A stretch of DNA of 64,000 nt, from positions 221,501 through 285,500 of the forward strand of contig CAJHNH020004613.1 of assembly GCA_905116865.2 (NCBI GenBank), in the 5' to 3' direction. The notes beneath the pieces were generated by a model that saw only the letters and a list, made by a program, of their open reading frames with translations, did not search any database and had not been told where the DNA came from. Below, one piece after another: positions 63,697 to 64,000 of the stretch (positions are counted from its first letter, which is position 1; the number at the start of each line of letters is the position of its first letter). The position numbers were made by a program, and so were the translations under genes. The stretch comes from Candidula unifasciata (Eukaryota > Mollusca > Gastropoda > Stylommatophora > Geomitridae).

Positions 63697-63776
63697 AAAC
63701 ACGACTTCAAGGGTTGAACACACGACCCTCTGATTCTAAGGCGAACGTGATACCAACTACACTATACTACCGCTTG
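63697..63776 (-). other. tRNA-like sequence (relic or SINE head)
   Basis: The minus strand reads gcggtagtatagtgtagttg then gtatcacgttcgcctt and gtgttcaaccc, with A- and B-box-like stretches, followed by T-runs. The acceptor stem cannot pair and the T arm is distorted, so a functional tRNA is unlikely. Confidence 0.5.
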
Positions 63777-64000
63777 ATGTATTTTGCTGTGTGAATGATA
63801 ATAATGACTGATGTACGCAGACTATCAATAACGTGCCTAAGCTTGTAATCTATCGCCGCCTGCATGAGCACTGTTGTCTGAGAAATGTTTGAGATTCTCA
63901 ACAATAGTAAAAATATGTCCGTCGACATTATTTCACGGGAGTTTTTAGCAAACAGTCTTTGCTCAAGTACTTTATTTTGAGTTTTTTTGTTCTAAGCATT

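Noticed and set aside
63697..63776. Functional tRNA gene
   Set aside because: A- and B-box-like elements are present but the acceptor stem does not pair and the T arm is distorted; a relic or SINE head fits better.

Overview
This is a window of animal nuclear DNA: AT-rich, intron-rich and packed with transposable elements and simple repeats. No bacterial-style gene organisation is present. The mix of RNase H-bearing non-LTR retrotransposons, a GIY-YIG Penelope-like element, Tc1, pogo and piggyBac relics, several tRNA-derived SINEs and a family 29 alpha-L-fucosidase suggests an invertebrate, probably a lophotrochozoan such as a gastropod mollusc. The species assignment is inference.

The only host genes recognised with confidence are two tandem alpha-L-fucosidase paralogues on the minus strand. 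FUC-B occupies 36520-57639. All eight exons can be placed with GT/AG borders and matching phases, and the spliced length is 1632 nt (544 codons including the stop). FUC-A starts at 10683. Its exons 1-3 end at 6273 and the remaining exons must lie beyond the left edge. Introns of the two genes still share sequence (1-360 resembles about 49500-49930), which supports a tandem duplication. FUC-B carries an in-frame TAA in exon 1 (57451-57453). It also has three E-box/CLEAR-like sites 14 bp apart about 114-151 bp upstream of its ATG. FUC-A has one such site at the matching distance.

Layout: 1-5504 is FUC-A intron 3 with two non-LTR retrotransposons inserted tail to tail, each with its own target-site duplication. 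5505-10683 holds FUC-A exons 3-1 with three minisatellites. 10684-13430 has the promoter, a SINE, a roughly 300-bp tandem array with an invariant 32-nt hairpin, and a GA tract. 13687-22568 and 23868-31802 are two direct copies of an 8-kb block (Penelope-like element, hairpin-headed repeats, RNase H LINE, LINE relic, three SINEs), separated by an RTE-like LINE. 31803-36519 is repeat-rich intergenic DNA. 36520-57639 is FUC-B with introns full of mobile elements and a 2-kb, 32-bp satellite. 57640-64000 is upstream repeat-rich DNA.

The mobile elements record their own history. There are at least nine insertions with readable target-site duplications, several nested ones, an empty-site comparison between the two 8-kb copies, and a poly(A)-tailed retrocopy present in only one of them.
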